From positions 1 to 40,055 of the forward strand of contig FTLJ01001064.1 in assembly GCA_900155495.1 (NCBI GenBank): 40,055 bases of DNA, written 5' to 3'. Positions 9,244-19,540 of this stretch are shown here, piece after piece. This DNA comes from Porogramme epimiltina (lineage: Eukaryota > Basidiomycota > Agaricomycetes > Polyporales > Polyporaceae). How positions within the stretch are numbered: position 1 is the first letter of the stretch; each line of letters opens with the position of its first letter. Both the position numbers and the translations under genes were made by a program. Below the pieces are notes generated by a model. It searched no databases. It saw only the letters and a list, made by a program, of their open reading frames with translations, and had not been told where the DNA came from.

Positions 9244-11788
9244 CTAGAATACTGCGTACATGTTCAGGTTAACTGGTTGTGTGAAGAAAACCCCGGATGC
9301 ACTATGTTTCGATAGGCTGCGGTTGACGACTATCATGTCATCATCTATACACTGTTCCAAAGACGTGCCCGACGCCTGATGCCTACCATACCATCCTTGT
9401 TAGATATCTTACATGTTTGAATACTGCCGACGGACTTACTGATCAGACAGATGTGTCCGTAAACCGTAGAAAGTATTGCCGCTGTACTGGGCACACAGGG
9501 TGCATGTCCAGAGAATGCCAGGCATAGTGAACAACTTGACTTGAGCAGCCGCCCTTGCGTTGGCCCCTAAGCATAAAGTCTTGGGCATCTCAGCCTGCGG
9601 AATGGGAGTCCACGACATGTGCCACAGGGCGCCCTTCTTGGCACAATCCTTGCGAGCCACTTCGACGGAATGGTAAAACTGAGAAACCGTGTCAGGATCC
9701 CTCTAGGATGATACTAGGATGCGCTCACTGCAGCTTCCCAGCCGTATGCCAGTTTCACATCCCCAACTCCCTTCCGCACGCACGTTGTGCACCTCAGTCT
9801 CGTCGTGCAATTTTCTAGGTCTTCTACTGTTGCCGTGAAAGGGTCCAGCCCCATTGCAGTGAGGATCTCACGCATTGCCCGCACGGCCTTCTCTGTTTTC
9901 TTCTCGCCCTTGATGATGCGCTCCAAATTGAACGGGGTAAATTTACCTATCCGACTGCCGCGCTCCCAGGCGGCCCGACCCATTAGACGGTCCTGGTATT
10001 GTGTGGCTGCGAACGCGTACGGGACTATCTCCAACTCGTTTTCGTCGTGCAAAGCATACTTCTTCCGGGTGCAGCGATGGCCTAGGATTTCGGGATAACG
10101 AAGGAACGAATGATGGCACTCTCCCTCGGTGCAAAAGAAGAAACCCATGGCCAGCGCGAAGGGATCCGCGCCTTCCGGAATGTACCCGAGTTGTTTGGAG
10201 AGGGTAGCCTTCAACTCATGTTCGCACTCGGCTATCCATCGAGCTCCGAGTTCGGGGATGAGTGTGGAGAAGGTGCCGGCGGTGACAGGGGTACTCGGAG
10301 ACGAGCGTACAATGTCCTGAACTTCCTTCATCATGGCGAAATCGATTAGATGCGGCCGTTCCTCCATACTAGCCGGTGGGAGGAGCTGAGAATAGTGAGA
10401 GATGATAGCTTTCTCTAGCTCAGAGAAGTAAGGCATTAAAGCCTTCTCTTCTTCCTTGCAAAGTCGTTGCAGTCGTGTCTCGTCCAAGAACGGCTGGAGC
10501 CGTTCACGGATCTTCTTCCAGTCTGATTATAGTGCTCAGCAAGGGATGAGTTAGGATGTTGTGTGAGGTCCGTACCTCCATCGGTCAACTTCTTGGACTG
10601 TCTTGCGCCGGGGAACTTCAACAACTTTGCACGGAATGGCGCCTCGCCAAAAAAAACAATTTCCTTTGCCCATCCTTCTTCTTCTAATTGCTGAATGATT
10701 CTGTTTAGTTGGTAACAGAGCACCAAACAATGAGATAAGTGAAGATGTGGGGGAGAGCGCGAGTAGGTCTTACGCTGTTACTCTGGCACATCTCGTCTGT
10801 GCGAGTTCGATTCTCCTACGGTCTGCCTGTAGATCGTACCAATTTTCCCCGCTTTCCGCATACTATGCAGAATACAGACGTTGAACGTTGGATCAGTTAT
10901 GAACAACTGTTACCATGCATACGTTTATAGGGTCTGACCTTGGCGCGTTCTTGGGTTTCTGTCGCCCAGTCTTTCTCAAACCTACGCCATGTCTCATTTC
11001 TTCGGTCAAGAGGAACCTCTGCCCATCTCTTATTACATGCCGTTATTTCACTATTTTGGACAGCAAAGGAACCAAAATCATCCCAAGAATGTGGTAGTCT
11101 TGCTTGACTGAACATGAGAAAACGCATGGATCTGGGCAATGAAAGTATGCGTTCCCGAAGATCATTGTCGAGCTTTGGATACATCTCGCCTGATTTGGTG
11201 GCCCTAAACCATAAAATGAGGACACTAGCCCAAATTCGTGACATCGTCATGAATAGACTGACCGTTTTAACACGCATTTTTGGCAATAGCGTTTGAACCA
11301 CGGCCAGAATATGTGCCGTACGTTCGGGCTTGCGCAATTGTGACAATAGGGCGAGTAGAGGAGGTGAATAAATGCCGGAATAGTCATGAAAGGGGGTCGA
11401 TCTGGAAGGTCTGTTGCGCTAGCAAGAGATACCTCCCACAGCTTCTTGTTGCTCCGATGCAGGAAAAAAGAGTGGAACATCTTGCACGTTCGGGAAAGAT
11501 TGAACAGGTCTCGAGGGTGCAGGTTGCCAAAGACCTAGCGGCCAATCATGTCTGATGAGCTGCACAGATGAGTAAGTAGGGGGTCCTCACTTCGAGTTGT
11601 ATCTCAACGGGGAAGTTTGGAAGGTCTCTCAGGGAACCTTTCGTCCGGGATATGCGACGCCGCTTCGCCTTCTGTACTACATTGTCTTCGCGGCTTGCCG
11701 ATGTGGGATCACTGGCCGATGACGAACCTAAGTTCGCCACAGCGTCGGAGCTGGTCGAGTGCACTCTCACTCTTTTCCGAACGTCCAT
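9244..11788 (-). CDS. F-box domain protein with C-terminal zinc finger (polypore-expanded family)
   Basis: Eight exons on the minus strand: 11788-11591, 11534-11263, 11203-10939, 10862-10774, 10700-10576, 10522-9729, 9678-9440, 9382-9244. They give 706 residues, with every phase matching and introns of 50-76 nt. After a basic Ser-rich N-terminus (KAKRRR at 40-45), an F-box begins at about residue 54 (LRDLPNFPVEIQLE, then VFGNLHPRDLFNLSRT across intron 1). Next come a cysteine pair region (CHNC...YCQKC), a helical section with W and R/E-rich segments, an EEEGWAKEI motif and a long helical domain. The end has a C2H2-like finger, C640/C643/H657/H662, whose last His is joined by splicing. F-box proteins bind Skp1 and recruit substrates to SCF ubiquitin ligases; these expanded basidiomycete families usually have unknown targets. 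The family call is from memory of this architecture. Exon 3 is the least certain part. Confidence 0.85.
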
Positions 11789-12306
11789 AGTAGTAGTCCG
11801 CGAGTAGTGAGTGGGTCGTATCAGGCAAGCAGCAACAGTTGGTCAACGTCGTGAGGCTTGGAATGCATCTACTAGTAGTACAATTCAGATCAGAATCAAT
11901 TCGGAGTCAACGAGGCTGGATCACGTGACAGAGGCGTGTCATACACACCCCCTCGGCCCCTAGGCCTCCAGGCTCCGGCGTGCTTATCCACATTTGCGCT
12001 GCATTACTTATGGCTACCTCATCTACATAACTCGGATCGCTTCCACCGCCTTCCCATCTATATTGCTGACGTTCTACCTGGCGTTCGACCATGCCACTCG
12101 CATTGTCTGGCTTGCGTGCCCTTTAGGCCCTAAAGGGCTCACAGGCCCACCTCTTCCCACCAAGCGGAGGCCAGTCTTCGCGCTCCATACACATACCAGC
12201 TTTTCCCCCTAAGCCTGCAGCAAACTCAACAACTGCGCAAATAGCGTTCAGGCATGCACGCACCCTCGTCTCGCGCTTCTTTGATCACCTCTCCACACCT
12301 GGGACA
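11789..12306. other. Divergent intergenic region
   Basis: About 500 bp between the minus-strand F-box gene start and the plus-strand damaged gene. It holds a copy of ACTAGTAGT (11871-11879) and a 21-bp near-palindrome (12118-12138). No coding sequence is supported. Confidence 0.5.
12118..12138. promoter_or_regulatory. 21-bp palindrome, possible dimer binding site
   Basis: GCCCTTTAGG and CCTAAAGGGC are perfect 10-bp inverted arms around a single C. It lies in the divergent intergenic region between 11788 (minus gene start) and the plus-strand gene near 12373. A regulator that binds as a dimer could use such a site, but no named factor is claimed. Confidence 0.4.
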
Positions 12307-13134
12307 TTGCGCGCACCCATCCCGGCCGGCAATGCAGGCCCCCGTGCCTTCCATCATGTCCATTCAGCGCGCATGTCAACGATTCAACAGCGGCTTTCGG
12401 GCCCTGCGCGTCATGTTCTTTCCCGGCCCCTCGCTACGCCCTTCCTCCCCCGCGGTCCCGTCGTCCCGCGGCACATCGCTGAGGTCGGACTAGGGACTGC
12501 ACGCAACTTCTCTACTGCGCGCCCCATCTTCCAACACCTTATCGAGAACGTGCCCGTGTACGCGCGCGCGTTCAACGAGGTCGATTGGGATACTCGTATA
12601 GAAGAGGAGAGGGAGCGCATGCGCATGGAGAAGTACGAAGCGAAGCGCGCTGCGAAAGCAGTGAAGAAGGCCAAGGCCCCTCTCCGCGCGGTCTCCGAGC
12701 TCAATATTTTGCCCACTCCCGCGGAGAGTATTGCTGCGTCCAAGGAGGAATTAGAGACCGCGGCGTTGCTTGAGGCCGCTACCTACGCCCCTATCCCTCT
12801 TGAGCCTACTCTCACAGCCCGTCTCCTTCCGCTCAATCCGCCTGCAACCTCTGCGACACACACGGTCTTACCCCTTACCGTGATCGCGTCACTCCACGCA
12901 TCTCACGGAACTCACGCGTCATAGGTGTCGACCCTCTTCGCGCGCCTCGACGTAGTTCAGGTCTTCGACGACCTTAGCGTTCACTGCGCGGCGCGCATCG
13001 AACCGAGCGGAGTGTGCACGACCCTGGAGGTGCGCTTCGAAGGATGGACGGCGAACAAGGTGCGCGGCATGATTCTCGGCGGAGCGGGTGGAGTCGCCTT
13101 GACTTTCTGCACGCTGGACTTCGATGTGTGGTGA
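12307..13134 (+). pseudogene. Damaged gene, basidiomycete FSTARPIFQ-type protein, in-frame TAG
   Basis: One frame from a likely ATG at 12373 encodes a protein with a mitochondrial-targeting-like N-terminus, then GTARNFSTARPIFQHLIENV and a charged helical stretch (IEEERERMRMEKYEAKRAAK). It stops at TAG 12922-12924. The same frame continues directly as VSTLFARLDVVQVFDD...VRFEGWTANKVRG to a stop at 13132-13134. From memory, related basidiomycete proteins run through this point without a break and continue after the VRG segment with a Gly-rich GW motif. Here a GW (SGW) is found only in the +1 frame, which suggests a second lesion. An alternative is a 60-nt intron 12865-12924 (gtctta...catag) that would keep the frame but remove conserved-looking residues. 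Function is not known. Confidence 0.5.
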
Positions 13135-13218
13135 GAAATAGCGTACAGGCTGGAGTTGTACATTCGATACTACATTTCGTGCTGTTCGGTGCTCATATCT
13201 ACCGTTCGTGTTTCATGC

Positions 13219-14520
13219 TTACGCTTTTACATCGGAGTCCGACACGATATCCTCGAGAACCTCTTTCACTACACGCATCTGGAGCTGTGTTAAGTCCCCT
13301 GCCTCGCACAGCTCTTGGAGCCAGGTATCGCGCGAGCGCATCCGTGCGAGCGCACGGAGGTGTTCGATGTCTGGCATGCCCAAGGACGTGAACAGGCCCA
13401 TTATACGGAGCGCTTCAGCCCGTGGGAGCCCGTGTGATAGAATCATGTCAAGGACTGAGGGCAATGGGCCCGTTTTCTTGTCATGCGGGGGAGGAGACGG
13501 GGATATGGAGATTGGGCTTGAAGCTCTATTGACGGGGCGGTGAACGTTTGTGGTAGGTTTCGGAGGTGCACGTCGATCTATTTTGTTCTATTACAGTCGT
13601 TAGCCGCGATTCACAAAGCAATACATCAAAGTGCGCGCAAACGCACCTGTCCGTGCGCCACCTGTGTTGATTTCGAAGCGGAAGCCCTCGTGGCAATCCG
13701 GCTATGGTTCTGCGAGCGTGAAGCAGAATGGGTCGAAGACGCGTCTGTCACTCGATTTTGAGAACGCATTTGCAACGTTTGTGCCTCCTTCTCCTTCATT
13801 CGAGTGAAAGGCCCTGCGTGCGGCCGTGTACACGTGCGCTTCTTTGAATGAGGTTGTCTCGGAATGTACTCGGGGTCTTCCTGCGGGTGCACGTCATTAG
13901 TTCACTGTGACTATCGCAGAAACGCTCAGCAAAATAGCCATCGCAGTACGTACTAACCTCAGTTGTAGCGAAAACATGAGATTGGTCAGCGGGTTGACCG
14001 TGGTTCCTCAAATACTTTTTGAGATAGACGTCAATAGGCCATCCATCTTCGTACACACTGTCCAAAGACGGCAACTTGCGAAGAGCCTGCAAAGCGCGGA
14101 AGCAATGAGCAAAGCTTTACCAGAGGAGTCGGGACAGAAATGAGGCTCGCCGCTCGTTTGACTCGATCAATGGAATGCTTCGCCTGCTTTGTATACGGTA
14201 CACTGTAGTCCACACCACACTCCTTAACCGCCTTCCTTATAGCAAACTGTGTTATCGATGTTTGAGACTGCTATTGCGTGCCAGGACCGGACTCTATGCT
14301 CACCAGAATCCCTTCGAATTGATCAAGATCGTCTTCGTCGAACCCCATCTGGCGTTGAAGCGACGATTCACCAGTGCCTTCGTCCCGGATTTGGTAGGGG
14401 AGGTGAACTGGGCGTCGGACAGGGGCTACTTAGCGATCCAAGGAATTCCCCGTCAGCGATGATCCAGGACTGCATGTTGCATTACTCACCGGAGTGCTCT
14501 TGCTGATCGTTGTCTGACAT
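13219..14520 (-). CDS. Unrecognised six-exon protein with helical (SAM-like) C-terminus
   Basis: Minus-strand exons: 14520-14490, 14407-14304, 14246-14121, 14086-13958, 13880-13647, 13587-13219, giving 330 residues with consistent phases. The start MSDNDQQEHS is on a 31-nt first exon. An acidic segment (GFDEDDLDQFEG) is followed by an ordered region with YEDGWPIDVYLKKYLR, a Ser/Arg/Lys/Pro-rich linker of about 120 residues, and a compact helical C-terminus (LDMILSHGLPRAEALRIM ... LTQLQMRVVKEVLEDI). The spacing of Leu and Trp there resembles a SAM-like helical bundle, which is inference. Intron 3 (14087-14120) would be only 34 nt; a weaker donor upstream in the same phase (for example gtcaaa or gtcccg, giving 76 or 49 nt) may be used instead, shortening the protein slightly. 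No function assigned. Confidence 0.65.
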
Positions 14521-16007
14521 GAGGACGGAAGCAGCCAAGGGGGATGAAGAGAATTTCGGGGCTACTGTCATTAGAGAATTATATGTATGATGATCCCTTC
14601 GGGTCAGAGTCATTGCGGCGACGTGAGGGACTGCGGTACTATGCTACATGTAATATTACGGCAGATGCGAGCTTCGCAGACTATGGAATCATGTATTCCA
14701 GGACAGAGTTCTATGGACTTCTAGAGGCCGAAAATTGGTTGGGTGTGTCATAGCTTCTCCTCGCCGTCACATCATGACGCTCTTGGCTCTAGCGATTTGT
14801 GGATGTGACAACGGTTGAGTCGGGGCTTTACGACACATTGGAGTTCTCGATCAGTCTCAGCGACGGAGGAGGCGTGCTAGAACACACGGAGGACGGGATG
14901 ACGGACCGCATGTCACCGGTTATGTGGAGCAAAGTCCTCGCGCACAAGGCACGTTGATCGGCATCGAAATAGCTGAAGAATATCTTATTTTCGGAACTGC
15001 GATAGTTCGACAAATGTATCGCACCAAGCCAATAGATCTCCCAAGTTGCGAGGAGGCTATGTTCTCGTTCCAGTGGTGCAGATATACTTCACCACTCCTG
15101 GTTCGTCCTGTGGGATGTCGCTATCTAACGTGGTTCATGAGGCTACGGCTTCGGAAGATAGTTGAAAATTCCATGAGAGCCTAGAAACTGGAAATGTCCA
15201 TGAGAATACCCTGCGTGTGCCGAACCAAGAGAATGATACCCGTGTGCACAATTACTCTCCCATGTCCTTCGTCCAGCTAATCTTTGGGGTTGTGGCTGAG
15301 GGTCTATTCATGACGAGCGTCGGCGACAATGTCGTCGCTTGGCACTAGTAAGGGTTTCCTTGGGAATTTTTGGGGAAAGACGGAGCAGGAAACTAAGAGT
15401 ACTTTTTGGGGAACCTGTGCGCCCCCGGGATTCCGTAGAGGTATGGTTGGCTCGGGTGATGATGTGGTGGGCGTCGCGCAGACCCGCCACTCACGTACAA
15501 ATTTGATGTCCTTCCCCACGAGAACGGCAGTCAGATGACCGCATTTTGCCTTTTGGAGGTGAATGGGCGCTTCCACATCAACTCTCCTTTCAACCTCTCC
15601 GCGTCAGTGCATACAGAGCGCAGTAATCAGTTCTCCTGTCCTCTCGTTTGAACTGCGAAATGCCTCATACACAGGCACGTTGTGCAATATAGGTGAGTGT
15701 GCCAGGAGCTTGAAGCTCCAGCATTCCTGTCCGCCATGTGCACACTGCCAGTACGAGCGTCGTCCCTGTCTCTCAGTCCACAAGATAGTGCGCTTGTGGC
15801 CCGGGCGAAATTCGAAGACGCCTTCATGGAAGGGTGACGGAATGTGGCACAGTGTGGCCATTTGGTGGGCTCAAGGTGAGTTATGTCACTTCTCTGTCGC
15901 ACCATTCCAAAACCCATAAAGCATGCCGTTCAGGTCGTACGGGTCGTCCACTCAGTTCTCCTCTTCCAGCCTTCGTCTGCAGCACTTGTGGCGTGGCCAT
16001 TTACAGA
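14521..16007. other. Intergenic region with orphan coding-like fragments
   Basis: About 1.5 kb between a minus-strand gene start and a plus-strand gene start. Several short frames look more protein-like than chance: plus 14544-14753 (ENYMYDDPFGSESLRRREGL), and plus about 15490-15650, reading KFDVLPHENGSQMTAFCLLE then VNGRFHINSPFNLSAS. Minus 15604-15861 (HIPSPFHEGVFEFRPGHKR) also looks coding-like. I could not join them into one gene and recognise no family, so they may be gene remains or chance. Confidence 0.35.
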
Positions 16008-17755
16008 ATGCGCATGCCATCCCTGTCACTCTACTCCATTGCTGCGGTGGGGTCCCTCGTGTGGGCCTCACCCCAAGCCACGATGAACGGTATGATGACT
16101 GATCCTGCGGCCAGTAGCCAAATTCCCATTCTACATGGTATGAGGCCTAGCTCTCTTGCGCGCATACTTGTGCTGATTATTTACAGGCCAAAAACAGCAC
16201 CTCAAAGGGCCTGAAGGATATGCGTTCAATGTCCTTGAACATCTGGCTGGTATCGCCCCTTACTTCGACTCGCCAGGAGTTCAGCTAGACCCTAGTCCAC
16301 CGAAAGGGTGCCACGTTGACAAAGCGACCTACATCGTCCGTCATTCGAACATATATGCTAACGACGTATGCTACCTTCGTCCTTTTGGGGTTACCGTTCA
16401 ATAAACTTACCTAGTAATGTAGTTCGACTACGAGACCTATCTGTCGCCGTTCCTCTCGAAGCTCGCCAATTTTCCTGACAGGGAAATCTTCCAACATACT
16501 CCGGACTTAGCATTTCTGTCCAACTACACCTCGCCGATCACCAATGAGAGCGCCCAGCTCGAGAAGGTCACACAGTCAGGCAAAGAGGCTGCTTCTGGCT
16601 TTGGAGGCGTCATCAGCCATCTGTACTCGGACCTGCTCAGCCAAACCCGTTCCGACCCTGCGCTGTTCAGGATATGGGCTGCTTCAGGTATGTATCACAG
16701 CTCAACTTTTTGCACCGGCACGTTTCTGATGGCGTGTGTAGCTAGTAGGGACGTCGACACAGCTGGGGCGTTCATCCAAGGTCTCGGTAGTGACTACACC
16801 CTCACGGTCGTGAATGAAGGCAAGAATGACAGTGCGAATTCACTCACCCCTCACGTATGCTACTTTTATCTCTCATAAAACCTAAATCTCATGTGAAGTG
16901 TTGCTGCTTATTAGATCTCCTGCCCTGCGTTTAACTCGGCGATGGGGTCCGTGCAGTCCGGCGCATGGCAGAAGAAGTACACTGCGCCGCTGATCTCCCG
17001 CTTCAACGACGCCGCGCCAGGGTTTAACTTCACCCTTACGGACATTGTGGGCATGCAGCAAATGTGCGGTTACGACTATGTCATACGGAACCGGACCGAT
17101 TTTTGCAACGTGTTCACTGCGGAGGAGTGGCTGCAGTTCGAATACTCCAATGACCTCATGTACTTCTACAGCATAGGGTGAGCTTCTCGGCAATGTCTTT
17201 TGTTCACAATTCATTTTATTGACAAACCAACGAAGGTACGGTAACCCAATCGGCCCACAGCTGGGCATGCCCTGGGTACGGAGCGCACTCAACATCCTCT
17301 CTGCCAACGATACCACTACGTTCAATCAGCCACTCTATGTTTCCTTCTCTCACCGCGAGGAGCCGCCGCTCATCCTGACCGCGCTCGGGCTGTTCAACAA
17401 CTCGGAGTACTACCCCGGCCTTGATGTGAACACCACGATGCCTGTGGACAGGATCAACTTCGACCGCGCGTGGCGCACGTCACGCATCCTCCCCTTCCTC
17501 GGTCATGTTGGGCTCGAGCGCATGCAGTGCTCGAACACGGCGATGGACGACGAGCCATTCGTTAGGGTCCTTGTCAACGGGGCACCGATTCCGATTGCGA
17601 CGTGCCAGGACGGGCCGGGGAGGTCGTGTTCCCTCGGCGGTTTCACGGCGTACATCGAAGAGAGGGCCAAGCTGTATGGTGACTTTGTGGGCGCGTGCGG
17701 CATCAAAGACACAGTGAAGAACCGCACGAACCTATTGACCATCTATGCTGCGTGA
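16008..17755 (+). CDS. Secreted histidine-acid-phosphatase-like protein with altered catalytic motifs
   Basis: Six exons: 16008-16137, 16187-16365, 16423-16687, 16742-16854, 16915-17177, 17236-17755, giving 489 residues with matching phases. The N-terminus (SLSLYSIAAVGSLVWASPQA) is a short secretion signal. The fold of the branch-2 histidine phosphatases (acid phosphatase/phytase group) is recognisable from YIVRHSNIYAND (92-103), the SASRDVDTAGAFIQG segment, CPAFN, the YDYVIRNRTDFC helix and YSIGYGNPIG. The family's usual RHGxRxP is RHSNIYA here, and the usual C-terminal HD pair is HREEPP (356-361), so the normal proton donor Asp is missing. The fold call is firm; phosphatase activity is not. 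From memory, similar changes occur in other agaricomycete homologues, implying a conserved variant. Several N-glycosylation sites (NYT, NES, NRT, NNS) fit an extracellular protein. An alternative donor at 16090 would give a shorter N-terminus. Confidence 0.85.
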
Positions 17756-17922
17756 AGGAAGGGGTCTATAGGTGGCAATAGCCAGTCGTAGCACATCGTA
17801 GCCGCCACATGTACCGCCATACACCCCACCCCCTAGCCATCAACTATCCTTCTCTTTACTATTGTATTGAGCAGCCATGTTAGACATCGGTCGAAGTGTG
17901 GGTTCCTCAGGTTAAGGCACTG

Positions 17923-17930
17923 TATAAATA
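17923..17930 (+). promoter_or_regulatory. TATA box of VPS28
   Basis: tataaata lies 87 bp before the VPS28 ATG at 18017, within an AT-rich stretch between the 3' region of the phosphatase-like gene and VPS28. Confidence 0.5.
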
Positions 17931-18016
17931 CTGCTAGGGTATGTGTTTAAGTAAACGATGATGTAGACCCAAAACAGAGAAGGCGGAGCGCCCACATACC
18001 TCCGTCCTGTACCACC

Positions 18017-19076
18017 ATGTCTACTCCCCTCAACCTCGACGAAGAGGTCCGATTATACACAACCAACGCAGAACGTGAGAAGTACGGTCTCCTCGCAACC
18101 CTTTTCGGCATCATCGTTGCACTGGAGTACCTCGAGCGTGCATATGTCCGGGACTCCATAACGGCTGTGGAGTGAGTCCAGCCTCCCTCTGTCATACCTC
18201 TCCGGATGCTGAGCAACGCGGCCAAAGAGGTATTCTCCCGCATGCACACGCCTGCTGTCGCAGTACAAGACTATGCTCAAGCTCGTAAATGACGACGTCC
18301 GGTCGATCGAGCAGTTCATGGCGCGGTATAGGGTGAGTCTCCGGTCCTTGCACCCCGTTCAGTTGAGGCTGCATGTTCATGCCGTCTGCGCCGTACGAAG
18401 ATGGATCACCCTGCGGCGCTGCACCGAATACAAGTCGGTGTTCCAGCAACAGTGGAGCATTCGAGTGAGGCAGGACCTGAAACGGCCAAGTGGGTTGCGG
18501 AGACGACTCAGGTGCGTTCACCACATTCCCTCTCCTAGCTCTCGCCCTCAAGATCATCTGCTTCCATCTATTGTCTCTCCTCATGGCGTTGTATCCTGGG
18601 CTGCGCTGCCATGCTCTACGGATGTCGGTGCTCTGACCCCGCACGGCCCCTAAAAACGGAAACGGAGACAGAACTTTATCACGTTCGTGGACGCGCTCAA
18701 GCTGCGCATGCGCGCGAAGGACCAGCTGCACCCGATCCTGCAGGAGCTCGTCACAAGCTACGCGCGTTTCAAGGGCAGCAAGGACTGGGAGGGCCGGAGC
18801 AAGATGGTTGGCTGGTGAGCAGTCCTTTTCCCGCTGCGCACAGGGCGACTGGGAACGGGCGGGCTGATACCATCGCGAATCTGCATAGGCTCATCACGCT
18901 GAACGGCATGAAGGCGTCGGAAGAGCTGACAGAAGAGCAGGCGCGGCAGGTGGGTGCTGCGGGCTTGGGCGGGTCCTGCGCGGCGCTGATCTTGGCCTTC
19001 ACAGTTGTCGTTCGACATCGAGCATGCATACGCCGAGTTCTTCAGGAGTCTGAGTGGGAAGGACGAGCAGTCGTAG
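18017..19076 (+). CDS. VPS28: ESCRT-I subunit VPS28
   Basis: Six exons: 18017-18171, 18230-18332, 18401-18511, 18672-18814, 18889-18949, 19005-19076, giving 214 residues, close to the usual size of 210-240. Vps28 forms the stable ESCRT-I core with Vps23 and Vps37 on endosomes and links it to ESCRT-II for sorting ubiquitinated membrane proteins into multivesicular bodies. Diagnostic stretches are EVRLYTTNAEREKYGLLATL at the start, EYLERAYVRD, the YSPACTRLLSQYK helix, the linker, and the C-terminal four-helix bundle beginning near NFITFVDALKLRMRAKDQLH and including GWLITLNGMKASEEL. All phases match. Intron 3 (160 nt) is longer than the others. The chosen ATG starts MSTPLNLDEEV, as expected. The next gene, also linked to endosomal ubiquitin sorting, follows on the same strand. 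Confidence 0.95.
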
Positions 19077-19540
19077 AGCTCCAGGTGGAATGCTGCAGTT
19101 AGAAGCGTGCCTTATAGTAGACGTTCTTCCTAGCTTCTATGACGTCAGGTGAGGTGTATGATTGCTGCGGCAGAGGACTTGTGCAGGATTTGCGGAACGA
19201 TGTAGAGAGCATTCGTTGTACAATTCTAATGACTAATTCACTTCCTTCGGTGTCTTTGTCCTTCGGTGTATGTTCCGGAATGCACTGCCCAGGGAGCGGA
19301 ATCCCGGATACAAGCGCCAAGTAGTCAGACATCTCGCCGCCACTCGGCCCTTGGCGTCATCCGAGTTCGCAGCTGCTTGTGCACCATGGGACATTTCTCT
19401 CTCTCTCATACCACCTCCTTGCCGCACCACCCTCCTCAATCCTCGAACACGGAGAGGGTTACCTTTGCCACCAACACCTTTCTCGCGACTATCGACCAGC
19501 TAGACGGCTAGATCAGCAACTCGCCCCTAATTCTCAGCTC

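Noticed and set aside
10800..10822. tRNA-like B-box word gcgagttcgattctcc
   Set aside because: Flanking bases do not form a T-stem, no acceptor or anticodon stem is found, and it lies inside an exon of the F-box gene.
19379..19540. Upstream in-frame start of the Hua1-like protein
   Set aside because: The added residues are unlike the family and the ATG at 19541 gives a natural start.
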